Shown here: in pieces, positions 1 through 8,166 of the stretch
Numbering within the stretch: position 1 is the first letter of the stretch
Layout of the letters: each line of letters opens with the position of its first letter
Source: Acidobacterium sp.
Lineage (GTDB): Bacteria; Acidobacteriota; Terriglobia; Terriglobales; Acidobacteriaceae
Length of the DNA stretch: 47,876 nt
Reading direction: 5' to 3'
Assembly (NCBI GenBank): GCA_027315385.1
Contig: DAHUYD010000003.1
Span: 1-47,876 of the forward strand
Notes under the pieces: generated by a model
Seen by the model: the letters and a program-made list of their open reading frames with translations, nothing else
What the model was told of the DNA's origin: nothing
Database searches by the model: none
Made by a program: the position numbers and the translations under genes

Positions 1-107
1 TTCGTGCGCCGGGCTCGCTCGCAAATCCGCACCAGCGCCACGTCGACGCCGTCGGCGGAGGTGCCGCTCATAAGGCCGGCGACGATAAGGGGCTGGGCGC
101 GTGTCAT
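1..107 (-). CDS. anmK: Anhydro-N-acetylmuramic acid kinase, N-terminal fragment (runs off left edge)
   Basis: Reverse-strand translation from an ATG at 107 begins MTRAQPLIVAGLMSGTSADG and continues with VDVALVRICERA to the window edge. GLMSGTSxDGxD is the N-terminal phosphate-binding signature of AnmK, which hydrates and phosphorylates 1,6-anhydroMurNAc to MurNAc-6-P in cytoplasmic peptidoglycan recycling. Only 35 codons are present. It starts 22 bp after the stop of nagZ on the same strand. NagZ releases the 1,6-anhydroMurNAc (or its peptide) that AnmK acts on, so the order nagZ-anmK fits a recycling operon. No clear Shine-Dalgarno is visible. The family call rests on one motif plus context. 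Confidence 0.8.
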   Translation of the reverse strand, partial: MTRAQPLIVAGLMSGTSADGVDVALVRICERARRT

Positions 108-129
108 TCCGGATGCGGGATGACCCATT

Positions 130-1353
130 TTACGGCTGCCAGCGCGGATCGGATTTCAGTCCGCGCCAGCGCTCCGGATCGGCGCTGTGCACCGGCGTTT
201 CCGCAATCTCCGCGGCAAAGGCCTTCACCTCTTCGCAGATCCTGGTCAACCGCTCGTCCGACGGAGTGTGGCGGCGCACTTGCTGCAGCCATCGCTTCTT
301 CGAGCGGTAGATCTTTCGCCACGCGCTGGCCACCGCCTCCGCAAAGGCTGCGGAGCGCTCCCCTTCGCGCAGCAGGGTTTCATAAGCTCGCTCGATGAGG
401 TCGGGGTCGCGGCAAATGGGAATCATCTGAATCCCCGCCAGCACCGCCTTCACTACCGCTTCTTCAATCGGCATTTGCGACAGGATGCCGCCCATCTCCA
501 TATCGTCCGAGACGATGATGCCCTTGAAGCGAACCTGTCGGCGAAGCACATTCGTGACCCAGTAACGCGAGACGGTCGCGACGGCCGAATCGCGGCCCGG
601 CCACGGGTAGGAAGCATGCGCCACCATGGCGAAGGGCAGCTTTCCCGCAACGGCCAGCCACGGCGCCAGATCTGTCCGCCACATCATTCGCGTCTGGCGC
701 CGGATTACCGGTGTATCCTGGTGCGAATCGGACCTCGCCCCGCCCAGCCCGGGAAAATGCTTCCCGCAGCCCAGAACATCCTCCGTCGCCAGGCCGGAAA
801 GGAAATACCGAACGTAGTCGATCACCCTCCAGGGCTCAGCAGCCACAGCGCGCGTGCGCATCACCGCGCTCGACTCCGCCAGCGCCAGGTCCAGAACCGG
901 CGCAAAGACCGTGTTGAATCCCAGTGCCCGGGCCTCGCGCGCGATCAGCGTTCCATGCCGCCGGTACAGTTGCCGCCGCCCGGTCGCAAAGACGGCGGCC
1001 GGGGAGGGCAGCGGGTGGATGAGATCCCGAAAACGGTCCACCAGCCCGCCCTCCTCATCCACACAGCGAAAGAGCGGGACTGTGCCCAGCCGATCCGCTT
1101 CTCGCAGCAGCGTCGACACCTGCGCGGCCTGTTCGATATTCCGCCGGAACAGGACCACCCCTCCGGGGCGAATGCGTTTGATCCAGGCCTGCTCGCTCGC
1201 TGAGAGCGAAGTGGACTGGAGCCCTACGATCAGAATCTGGCCGGCCTGTTCGGCGAGCTTCACATGGCGGCGACGCGGCATGAACACGCGGGAGCCGCGG
1301 CGGCCGTCGACCGGCGCAGGCTTTGCGGAATGCGGCGTGGGAGTGGGACTCAT
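130..1353 (-). CDS. nagZ: Beta-N-acetylhexosaminidase, GH3 NagZ type
   Basis: A 407-residue glycoside hydrolase family 3 protein. NagZ removes GlcNAc from GlcNAc-1,6-anhydroMurNAc muropeptides during cell-wall recycling in the cytoplasm. Visible motifs in order: DEEGGLVDR (99-107, the substrate-side motif usually written [DQ]EGGRVQR; here the Arg is Leu), KHFPGLG (198-204) followed by DSH (209-211), the mobile loop carrying the family's catalytic His/Asp pair, MVAHASYP (243-250), and SDDMEMGG (282-289) holding the nucleophilic Asp. The first ~30 residues are basic and low-complexity, so a downstream Met (MPRRRHVKLAEQ, residue 25) is an alternative start. It lies 17 bp downstream of mutS and 22 bp upstream of anmK, probably one transcript. 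Confidence 0.9.
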   Translation of the reverse strand: MSPTPTPHSAKPAPVDGRRGSRVFMPRRRHVKLAEQAGQILIVGLQSTSLSASEQAWIKRIRPGGVVLFRRNIEQAAQVSTLLREADRLGTVPLFRCVDEEGGLVDRFRDLIHPLPSPAAVFATGRRQLYRRHGTLIAREARALGFNTVFAPVLDLALAESSAVMRTRAVAAEPWRVIDYVRYFLSGLATEDVLGCGKHFPGLGGARSDSHQDTPVIRRQTRMMWRTDLAPWLAVAGKLPFAMVAHASYPWPGRDSAVATVSRYWVTNVLRRQVRFKGIIVSDDMEMGGILSQMPIEEAVVKAVLAGIQMIPICRDPDLIERAYETLLREGERSAAFAEAVASAWRKIYRSKKRWLQQVRRHTPSDERLTRICEEVKAFAAEIAETPVHSADPERWRGLKSDPRWQP

Positions 1354-1370
1354 GGCGGTTCCGTGGGGGA

Positions 1371-4004
1371 TCAGCCTCGAATTTCGGTCTTCAGTTCCTC
1401 GATCAGGTTCAATGCTTGCAGTGGCGTCAGGCTATTGATGTCCGTTTGCGCCAGACGATCCAGGATGCGCTGCGAAAGCGGAGTAAAGATGGCGAGTTGC
1501 AGCGAAGGCTCGGTTTCCGCGGCCACGTTCCGCCGCTCGGAGCGCTCGTGCTGCTTCAGCACCTGACGCGCGCGCTGTATGACCCCCGGGGGCAGCCCGG
1601 CCAGGCGCGCCACGTCGATTCCGTAACTTCGGTTTGCAGGCCCCTGTTCTATCCGATGCAAAAAGACGATCCCCTGGGGAGATTCCCTGGCTTCGACATG
1701 GAAGTTTTTCAGGCGGGGATATTCCTCAGCAAGGAGCGTGAGTTCGTGGTAGTGGGTCGCAAACAACGCTCGCGCCCCAATCCGGCTCTGCAGATATTCG
1801 AGCGTCGCCCACGCCAGCGCCAGGCCGTCGAAAGTGGACGTCCCCCGGCCCATCTCGTCCAGCAGGATCAGCGACTGCGCGGTCGCCGTGTTCAGGATGG
1901 TCGCCGTCTCCGTCATTTCCACCATGAATGTCGAACGGCCGCGCGCCAGGTTGTCGCTGGCCCCGATCCGCGTGTATACGCGATCCACCAGGCCGTAGGT
2001 CATGCGCTGGGCCGGCACAAAGCTGCCCATTTGCGCCAGGATGATCAGCAGAGCTGTTTGCCTCAGGTAGGTGGATTTCCCCCCCATGTTGGGTCCCGTT
2101 ATCAGCAGCAGACTCGGATGCGGCGTGTTCTGGCTCGCGTCCAGAAACAGGTCATTGGGCACGAAGCGGCTCTCCCCCGCATCGTCCATCAGGCGTTCGA
2201 TCACAGGATGCCGGCCGCCGGCGATTTCCAGCAGCGGCGCGGGGACAATGGTGGGGCGGGTGTAACCGCGCAGCGCTGCCAGATGCGCGAAGTTCGCGAC
2301 CAGGTCGATTTCGGCGGTCTCGGCGCTGGTGCGGCGCAGGCGTCCCGCGCTCTCCGCCAGGCGCGTCCGCAGCGCGGCGAAAATTCGCCTCTCGATCTCC
2401 ACGCTCCGCTCCTGCGCGGTCAGAACTTTGGCCTCGTACTCCTTCAGCTCGGGTGTAGTGAAGCGCTCCGCGTTCACCAGCGTCTGCTTGCGCTCGTAAT
2501 CGGCCGGCGCTCCGGCGAGATTCGCCTTCGTGATCTCGATGTAGTACCCGAACACCGAATTGAACCGCACCTTCAGCGAGCCGATCCCCGTCCGTTTGCG
2601 CTCGCGCTCTTCAATGGCCGCAATCGACGCGCGGCCGCTCGATCCGATGGTGCGCAGGTCGTCCAGTTCCGCGTCAACTCCTGCCGCGATTACGCCGCCG
2701 TCCGCCAGAGTCAGGGGCGGCTCGGGTACCAGCGTGGCCGTGATCGCGGCGCACAGATCCTCCAGCGGATCCAGCGCCCCGGAAACCTGCTCCCAGAACC
2801 CGGCGCGCAGGGCCGCCGCCGAACCCTTCACCGCCGGCAGATGCCGGAGCGAGGCAGCCAGTGCCAGCACATCCCGGGGCCCCGCGCTGTCCAGCGAAAT
2901 TCGCGCCAGCAGGCGGTCCAGGTCGAGAATGCCCGCCAGTGCGCGCCGCAGCTCTTCGCGTCCGATCAGGTCGGCCCGCGCGGCGTCAACCGCCGCATAC
3001 CGGCGTTCGATCGCCGCCGCATCCACCATCGGCCGCAGCAGCGATGCGCGCAACAGCCGCTTGCCCATGGGCGTGCAGCAGGCGTCCATGGTCCGGAAAA
3101 GCGTTGTCTCCGGCCCCGCGTCGAAATACAGCGGCTCCACCAGCTCAAGATTGCGCGCGCTCACCTGGTCCAGATGGAGATGCTCGGCGCGGTGGTGGTA
3201 ACGCAGCGAGTCCACATGCTGCGCCTCCGTTTGCTGCGTCGTCCGAACGTAGTGGACGATCGCCCCGGCGGCGATAGCGGCTGCTGTGTGCCCGGCCAGT
3301 CCAAAACCTTCCAAACCGCGGCTGCCCAACTGCCGCTCCAGCAGCGGAATCGCAAAATCGGGCGAGAAGGCAAAGTCGTCCAGCGAAGTCCGGGTTTTGA
3401 TCTGCGCGTTCAGCGGCTCCAGCGCCGCGCTGCCGGAGATGCCCGCAAAAGGCCCGTGGCTCGCGGGAAAAATCAGCTCGCTGGGCGCCAGGCGCAGCAG
3501 TTCCTCCAGGCACTCCGCCGCCGCGCCCGGCCCCTGGAACTCGGTGGCGCGAAAATCGCCGGTGGAGAGGTCGAGCCAGGCCAGCCCCGCCGCGTCACCC
3601 GCAAAATGCGCCGCGGCCAGGTAATTGCTCTGCTCGGCGGCCAGCGAGGCGTCGAGCGCCGTGCCCGGCGACAGCACTCGCGTGATCTCGCGGCGGACGA
3701 TCCTTTTCGCCAGCTTCGGGTCTTCCATCTGGTCGCAGATGGCGATCCGGAAACCCTTGCGCAGCAGGCGCGCCATGTAGTTCTCCGCCGCGTGGTAAGG
3801 GACACCGCACATGGGCACGCTGCGTTCCTTGTCCCGGGCCGTCAGCGTGATCTGGAGCTCGCGGGACGCGGTTTTGGCGTCGTCGAAGAACAGCTCGTAA
3901 AAATCGCCGAGGCGGAAAAAGAGCAGGGCGTCGGGATACTGGCGTTTGGCCGCCAGATACTGGCGCATCAACGGCGTTTGAGTTTCGATCGTCGCCTCGG
4001 GCAC
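1371..4004 (-). CDS. mutS: DNA mismatch repair protein MutS
   Basis: An 877-residue full-length MutS, which binds mismatches and small loops and recruits MutL in an ATP-dependent way. The mismatch-wedge Phe-X-Glu is present as FYE at 35-37 in GDFYELF. Connector and lever/clamp regions follow (about 120-560). The C-terminal ATPase shows Walker A GPNMGGKST (637-645), Walker B LILLDEMGRGTSTFDG (712-727) and the ATHYHEL segment (749-755). The start is GTG; no Shine-Dalgarno precedes it, but TATTCT (4019-4014, reverse) ends 9 nt before the GTG, suggesting a leaderless or nearly leaderless mRNA. nagZ and anmK follow closely. It is divergent from the secreted protein at 4104. Confidence 0.98.
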   Translation of the reverse strand: MPEATIETQTPLMRQYLAAKRQYPDALLFFRLGDFYELFFDDAKTASRELQITLTARDKERSVPMCGVPYHAAENYMARLLRKGFRIAICDQMEDPKLAKRIVRREITRVLSPGTALDASLAAEQSNYLAAAHFAGDAAGLAWLDLSTGDFRATEFQGPGAAAECLEELLRLAPSELIFPASHGPFAGISGSAALEPLNAQIKTRTSLDDFAFSPDFAIPLLERQLGSRGLEGFGLAGHTAAAIAAGAIVHYVRTTQQTEAQHVDSLRYHHRAEHLHLDQVSARNLELVEPLYFDAGPETTLFRTMDACCTPMGKRLLRASLLRPMVDAAAIERRYAAVDAARADLIGREELRRALAGILDLDRLLARISLDSAGPRDVLALAASLRHLPAVKGSAAALRAGFWEQVSGALDPLEDLCAAITATLVPEPPLTLADGGVIAAGVDAELDDLRTIGSSGRASIAAIEERERKRTGIGSLKVRFNSVFGYYIEITKANLAGAPADYERKQTLVNAERFTTPELKEYEAKVLTAQERSVEIERRIFAALRTRLAESAGRLRRTSAETAEIDLVANFAHLAALRGYTRPTIVPAPLLEIAGGRHPVIERLMDDAGESRFVPNDLFLDASQNTPHPSLLLITGPNMGGKSTYLRQTALLIILAQMGSFVPAQRMTYGLVDRVYTRIGASDNLARGRSTFMVEMTETATILNTATAQSLILLDEMGRGTSTFDGLALAWATLEYLQSRIGARALFATHYHELTLLAEEYPRLKNFHVEARESPQGIVFLHRIEQGPANRSYGIDVARLAGLPPGVIQRARQVLKQHERSERRNVAAETEPSLQLAIFTPLSQRILDRLAQTDINSLTPLQALNLIEELKTEIRG

Positions 4005-4013
4005 GGAAGGCTC

Positions 4014-4019
4014 AGAATA
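4014..4019 (-). promoter_or_regulatory. Candidate -10 box of mutS (TATTCT)
   Basis: TATTCT on the reverse strand ends 9 nt before the mutS GTG and there is no ribosome binding site between them. A transcript initiated 6-9 nt after this hexamer would begin at or next to the start codon. This is one of several such arrangements in the window. No good -35 box was found. Confidence 0.4.
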
Positions 4020-4103
4020 CAGGCAGGAGCGGAGGAAACCATCCGGAATCTGACTTCCCCTCGGCGGCCACAGTCAACCGCCGCAGTGATACGCTGACGA
4101 GGA

Positions 4104-4754
4104 ATGAGCTTCCGGCGTTTACCCGCGGCGATAATGGTGGCGGCACTGGCTCTGACAGTGCGGGCCCAATCGCCTGCTCTGCGAACCTGGAAGGATCCGG
4201 CGCTGCATCTCACCTTCTCGTACCCGGCGGAGTTGCATCCCCGCGATCCCGCGTCCGTCGGCGGCGGCGGCGGGTGCGCGGAAGTCGTCATGGCCGCGGG
4301 CCTCGGCAACGATCCCGATCAGCCCGGCGCCTCCGGCGGCGCGGCCCCTTCTGGCTCCTGGGCGAGCGTTGCCCTGTCGGATATGGGGCCCGGGTGTATT
4401 CCGCCCAAAGTTCTCAACAAGCCCAAAGTGATGGACCAGATGATGTACGGGCTCACCGGCAATGCCACCCAGTCGCTCGGCCTCATGCCCATCGAACAGC
4501 CCGTCGGGTATCTGGTGCAGGGCCACCATGCATACGTCGCCTCCGCTCAGGGCGAGCCCATCTCGCAGGATGTGGTGCAGCCGGCCAACGGGGCCGAGGT
4601 CCTGGCCATCATCGCCGTCCATGTGAACGACCATGTGCTCATCTGGCGCCTCGCTTCAAACGACGCCAACCTCCTCAACCGCATGCTGGCAAGCCAGGTG
4701 GACTTCGGCACAGGCACGCCCCAGGCTCTCTATCCTGGCCACATCGGACAGTAA
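4104..4754 (+). CDS. Secreted protein of unknown function
   Basis: A 216-residue protein with a typical signal peptide (basic MSFRR, then a hydrophobic stretch ending VRAQS near residue 23), so probably exported. The mature part starts with LRTWKDPALHLTFSYPAEL, a pattern seen in small secreted proteins where a stretch such as lhFsyP describes a lipoprotein-like beta fold, followed by a Gly-rich segment at 51-56. No catalytic motif is recognised. TACGCT (4090-4095) ends 8 nt before ATG, and a GAGGA lies in the gap, so either leaderless or SD-led translation is possible. It is divergent from mutS and followed by a 157-bp gap before hemX. Confidence 0.7.
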   Translation: MSFRRLPAAIMVAALALTVRAQSPALRTWKDPALHLTFSYPAELHPRDPASVGGGGGCAEVVMAAGLGNDPDQPGASGGAAPSGSWASVALSDMGPGCIPPKVLNKPKVMDQMMYGLTGNATQSLGLMPIEQPVGYLVQGHHAYVASAQGEPISQDVVQPANGAEVLAIIAVHVNDHVLIWRLASNDANLLNRMLASQVDFGTGTPQALYPGHIGQ

Positions 4755-4791
4755 ATCGCGGACGCCTCCCGGGATCCGCCCAGCGTGCCAG

Positions 4792-4807
4792 TGTGATGGT
4801 TCTCACA
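4792..4807. promoter_or_regulatory. CRP/FNR-family type palindrome upstream of hemX
   Basis: The sequence TGTGA-N6(TGGTTC)-TCACA is a perfect inverted repeat identical to the CRP half-site core TGTGA/TCACA with 6-bp spacing. Its centre (4799.5) lies 41.5 bp upstream of position 4841, the start expected from the -10 hexamer GATAAT at 4829-4834. That is the classic class II activator position, and the -35 hexamer there (CATTCC) is poor, as expected for an activator-dependent promoter. Binding by a CRP/FNR-family regulator is inferred, not shown. Confidence 0.5.
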
Positions 4808-4828
4808 TTCCTGATAGCCTCGCGTTTG

Positions 4829-4834
4829 GATAAT
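4829..4834 (+). promoter_or_regulatory. Candidate -10 box for hemX-hemA-hemC-hemD (GATAAT)
   Basis: GATAAT is 5/6 to consensus, sits in an 157-bp intergenic space, and is correctly phased with the palindrome at 4792-4807. A start about 7 nt downstream (4841) gives a leader of about 70 nt before the hemX ATG at 4912. Confidence 0.4.
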
Positions 4835-4868
4835 GAGATTCAGCGGGTTCGGAACCAGGACGTTTGTT

Positions 4869-4874
4869 TATACT
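4869..4874 (+). promoter_or_regulatory. Second candidate -10 box before hemX (TATACT)
   Basis: TATACT is 5/6 to consensus and would start transcription near 4881, about 30 nt before the hemX ATG. No convincing -35 was found. It could be the constitutive promoter, with the upstream one being regulated. Confidence 0.4.
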
Positions 4875-4911
4875 TTGACTACCCCGGGTTCTGCTCCCCT
4901 CCTCTACGCCC

Positions 4912-5739
4912 ATGTTTCTCCTCTGGCTTCGAGTCGCGGCGGTTTTGTACGGGGTGGCCAGCCTCCTGGCCATCCCCGCTGTGCTCGGAAACCGTCCGCG
5001 CGGCCACAGGTTTTGCCTGCCCGTAGCTCTGGGCGGTTGGTTCTTCCACCTCGTCGCCGTCGTGGAAATGATGAATGCGGCCCATCATCTCATCCCCGTC
5101 ATGGCCGATGAGGTCCTCTCCACCCTGGCTCTGCTGATCGTCGCCGTCTTTTTGCTCATCTTCTTCATCTGGCGGACCATCTCCTTTGGACTCTTTGCTT
5201 TGCCGCTGGCCCTCTTGCTCACCGTGATCCCGGCCATCGGCCCCGACCGCTATACCTTCGCCTCCCCGCTCGTCCGCAACGGCTGGATTGTCTTCCATGT
5301 CGTCCTGCTGCTGGCCGCCTACGCCGCCCTGCTCTTCGCCATGCTCTCGAGCGTGTTCTACCTCGTACAGGAACGGCGCCTGAAGGACAAGCGCACGCCC
5401 GGCTTTCTCACCTGGCTGCCGCCGCTCGCCACCATGGATCAGATCACCCAGACCACCCTGGTGCTCGGCTTCTGCTTCATGACCCTGGGTCTGCTTGCAG
5501 GTTCGCTGGTCGCCCAGGAGGACGTCGGCGCGCGCTATTTTGCCGATCCCAAGGTGTTGCTCTCATTTGGGATCTGGGGCCTCTACGTAGCCATGCTGTT
5601 CATGCGCCGCTCCGCGGGATTGCGCGGACGCCGCGCCGCCTGGGTCACCTCGGGAGTTCTCGTAGCGATTGTTTTTGTGTGGGCGGCGAATCTGCTCGGC
5701 TCGGTACATAGTTCCGCTCACAGGTTCGGTTTGAAATGA
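4912..5739 (+). CDS. hemX: HemX/CcsA-type cytochrome c assembly membrane protein
   Basis: A 275-residue integral membrane protein with about eight hydrophobic helices; the pattern matches the CcsA/CcmF/HemX (YpjD) family. The neighbourhood is decisive: it overlaps hemA by 4 bp (ATGA), and hemX-hemA is the known arrangement in hemAXCD clusters. HemX of Bacillus affects the level of glutamyl-tRNA reductase. In true CcsA the periplasmic WWD motif (WGRYWGWDPKE-like) binds haem. The aligned stretch here, DVGARYFADPKVLLSFGIWGLY (around residues 203-224, in two pieces), keeps Asp-Pro-Lys but lacks the tryptophans. This argues for a regulatory HemX role rather than haem ligation in cytochrome c assembly. 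No clear SD precedes the ATG. Confidence 0.8.
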   Translation: MFLLWLRVAAVLYGVASLLAIPAVLGNRPRGHRFCLPVALGGWFFHLVAVVEMMNAAHHLIPVMADEVLSTLALLIVAVFLLIFFIWRTISFGLFALPLALLLTVIPAIGPDRYTFASPLVRNGWIVFHVVLLLAAYAALLFAMLSSVFYLVQERRLKDKRTPGFLTWLPPLATMDQITQTTLVLGFCFMTLGLLAGSLVAQEDVGARYFADPKVLLSFGIWGLYVAMLFMRRSAGLRGRRAAWVTSGVLVAIVFVWAANLLGSVHSSAHRFGLK

Positions 5740-7112
5740 AATTCCTCATCGCAGGCCTGAATCACAAAACGGCGCCCATTGAGCTGCGCGAGCGGCTCGC
5801 CATTGGGCCGGAGGTGCTGCCCGAGACCACCATGGCGCTCCTCGGCGAGCCTGGCGTCACCGAGGCCATGATTCTCTCCACCTGCAACCGCGTGGAGATG
5901 TTCGTCGCCCACAACGGTCTGGAACCGGCCCTCCCGGATTTTCTGGCGACCCGCTTCGGCGTCGACCCCAGCCAGCTCGCTCCCCACATCTACCTCCATC
6001 GCGACGAGGAAGCGATACGGCATCTCTTCCGCGTGGCCGCCAGCCTCGATTCCATGGTCGTAGGCGAGGCCCAGATTCTGGGCCAGGTCAAGAACTCCTG
6101 GAACGTCGCTCGGCAACTGGGCGCCGTCCGCGGTCCCATGAACCGCCTTCTGGAGGGCGCATTTTCGGCCGCCAAACGCGTCCGCACCGAAACCGAGATC
6201 GGCTCCTCGTCCGTCTCCATCGCTTCGGTGGGCGTGGACTTGGCGCGGCGAATCTTCGGGGCCCTCGAAGGTAAGCGGATTCTCCTCATCGGCGCCGGCA
6301 AAATGAGCGAACTGGCGGCCCGGCACCTCATGGAGCACGGCGCCGGCTCGCTTCTCGTCGCCAATCGTACCCACGAGCGCGCCGTCCGGCTCGCCCGCCA
6401 GTTCCTCGGCGAGGCCATCCCGTTCGAGGATCTCCCCGCCCGCGCTCACGAAGCGGATATCATCATTACCTCCACCGGCTCCACCCGCCATATCATCGGC
6501 GTCGAGCAGGCGCAGACCATTCTCCAGCGCCGCCGCAATCGCCCCGTTTTCCTCATCGATATTGCCGTGCCCCGCGACGTCGATCCCCGCATCAATCGGC
6601 TGGAGGGCATCTTCCTCTACGACATCGACGACCTGCAGCAGGTCGCGTCCGCCAACCTCGTCGACCGGAGCAAAGAGGCCGCGCGGGCCGAGGCCATCAT
6701 CGCCGGGGAGACGGAGCGTTTCCACCGCCGCATCCGCACCGTCGACATCACCCCCGTGCTCCTGCACGTGCAGGCCAAAACCGAAGAGATGCGCCAGACC
6801 GAACTGCATCGCGCGCGCCGGCTCATGCAGTCCCTCACGCCGGAGCAACAGGTGGCCGTCGATTCGCTCACCCGCGGGCTCATGAACAAGTTCCTCCACC
6901 TGCCCCTCCAGGCCCTTAAGACCGCCGCGCGCGAAGGCGACGCCTCCTCGCTGGAGGCCATCGGCAACGTCTTTGCCCGCGAATGTGTGGCCCACAAAGC
7001 GGAGCAGGATGCTGTGAAAGCCGCTGAAGACCAGACCGAATGCCCGGCGAAGCCGTCCCCATCCCGCATCGCATCCGGGGAAGAAAGCTGCGACGAAACT
7101 CCGGAGAACTGA
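5736..7112 (+). CDS. hemA: Glutamyl-tRNA reductase
   Basis: A 458-residue HemA that reduces Glu-tRNA(Glu) with NADPH to glutamate-1-semialdehyde, the first committed step of the C5 tetrapyrrole pathway. Diagnostic elements: GLNHKTAPIELRERLA at the N-terminus, the catalytic cysteine at position 50 in LSTCNRVEMF (the same number as in other HemA proteins), VVGEAQILGQVKNSW around residue 108, and a Rossmann motif LLIGAGKMSELA around 188. The C-terminal dimerisation helix is present. It ends with a polar tail. It overlaps hemX by ATGA (translational coupling) and is followed by hemC after 37 bp. The product would be used by HemL, whose gene is at 33-34 kb in this window. Confidence 0.97.
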   Translation: MKFLIAGLNHKTAPIELRERLAIGPEVLPETTMALLGEPGVTEAMILSTCNRVEMFVAHNGLEPALPDFLATRFGVDPSQLAPHIYLHRDEEAIRHLFRVAASLDSMVVGEAQILGQVKNSWNVARQLGAVRGPMNRLLEGAFSAAKRVRTETEIGSSSVSIASVGVDLARRIFGALEGKRILLIGAGKMSELAARHLMEHGAGSLLVANRTHERAVRLARQFLGEAIPFEDLPARAHEADIIITSTGSTRHIIGVEQAQTILQRRRNRPVFLIDIAVPRDVDPRINRLEGIFLYDIDDLQQVASANLVDRSKEAARAEAIIAGETERFHRRIRTVDITPVLLHVQAKTEEMRQTELHRARRLMQSLTPEQQVAVDSLTRGLMNKFLHLPLQALKTAAREGDASSLEAIGNVFARECVAHKAEQDAVKAAEDQTECPAKPSPSRIASGEESCDETPEN

Positions 7113-7149
7113 AATCGGATTTTCTCCGAACGCGCTACCCTGATGAACA

Positions 7150-8166
7150 GTGAACCTGGATTCTCCAAACCCGCCCTCTGATCCCCGTGCTCCCAGCTCC
7201 GGGCCCTGCCGTTTGCGCATCGGCTCCCGCGGCTCAAAGCTCGCCCTCTGGCAGGCGCATCACATTGCGGACCGGCTGCGCGCCGCCGGCCATGAAGTCA
7301 CCATCGAGATCGTCCGCACCCTCGGCGACGCCATGCAGCACGTGCCCTTCGCCCAGGTCGGCGACGCCGGCCGCGACGGCAAAGGAATGTTCACGAAGGA
7401 AATCGAGGAGGCGCTGCTTGCCGAACGCATCGACCTGGCCGTGCACAGCCTGAAGGACCTCCCTGTGGAACTGGCCTCGCCGTTCGCTATTGCCGCGATT
7501 CCCGAGCGCGTGGATCCGCGCGATGCCTTCGTCTCCGTCAACTATGAGAGCTTTGCCTCTCTTCCGCACGGGGCGCGCATCGGCACCAGCAGCCTTCGGC
7601 GCCAGGCGCAGCTCCGCGCGGAACGCCCCGATGTGCAGTGCCTCGAATTTCGCGGCAATGTCGACACCCGCCTGCGCAAGCTGGTGGAAGGCCAGGTGGA
7701 CGCAATCATTCTTGCCTCCGCCGGGCTGGAGCGGCTGGGCCTGACCCAATATCGCCGCGAGTGCTTTTCGCCGCTGGTGCTGTGCCCCGCGGCAGGCCAG
7801 GGAGCGCTTGCCATCGAGGCGCGCGCCGGCGACGAGCCCATCCTCGCCGCCCTGGCGTTTCTCAATCATGAGCCCACACGCTACGCCGTCACCGCCGAGC
7901 GCGCCGCGCTCGCCGCGCTTGGCGGAGGCTGCCAGGTTCCCATTGGCATTCACTGCCTTCCCGCCGATGAAGCCTACAGCGTGGCCGCGGCCGTCGCCGC
8001 CACGGATGGTTCTGAAGTCCTTCGCCTCGCCATGAATCGCCAGAGCGGCGACCCGCTTGACCTGGGCCGCAAAATTGCCGGCCGCCTGCTCGATCAGGGC
8101 GCCCGGCATTTGCTGGACATGGTCGCTTCAGCTCCCGGAGTTGGGCCAGGCGCGGCCGCTCCATGA
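7150..8166 (+). CDS. hemC: Hydroxymethylbilane synthase (porphobilinogen deaminase)
   Basis: A 338-residue HemC that polymerises four porphobilinogens to hydroxymethylbilane. It shows LRIGSRGSKLALWQA (22-36), HSLKDLP with the catalytic Asp at 103, IGTSSLRRQAQL (144-155), FRGNVDTRL (167-175), and the dipyrromethane-cofactor cysteine at 261 in LGGGCQVPIG. It has about 20 extra N-terminal residues compared with typical 310-residue enzymes. The GTG start at 7150 is used because the ATG at 7143 is out of frame. TACCCT (7136-7141) ends 8 nt before the GTG and no SD is seen, so a separate leaderless transcript is possible besides read-through from hemA. It overlaps hemD by 4 bp. Confidence 0.97.
   Translation: MNLDSPNPPSDPRAPSSGPCRLRIGSRGSKLALWQAHHIADRLRAAGHEVTIEIVRTLGDAMQHVPFAQVGDAGRDGKGMFTKEIEEALLAERIDLAVHSLKDLPVELASPFAIAAIPERVDPRDAFVSVNYESFASLPHGARIGTSSLRRQAQLRAERPDVQCLEFRGNVDTRLRKLVEGQVDAIILASAGLERLGLTQYRRECFSPLVLCPAAGQGALAIEARAGDEPILAALAFLNHEPTRYAVTAERAALAALGGGCQVPIGIHCLPADEAYSVAAAVAATDGSEVLRLAMNRQSGDPLDLGRKIAGRLLDQGARHLLDMVASAPGVGPGAAAP

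Noticed and set aside
1323..4097. Long plus-strand open frame (about 924 codons) across mutS
   Set aside because: It is antisense to mutS, which has all catalytic motifs; composition (Arg/Gln-rich) is a GC-rich shadow.
5718..7220. 500-codon reverse frame across hemA
   Set aside because: Gly/Asp-rich antisense artefact of a high-GC gene; no motifs, whereas hemA is certain.
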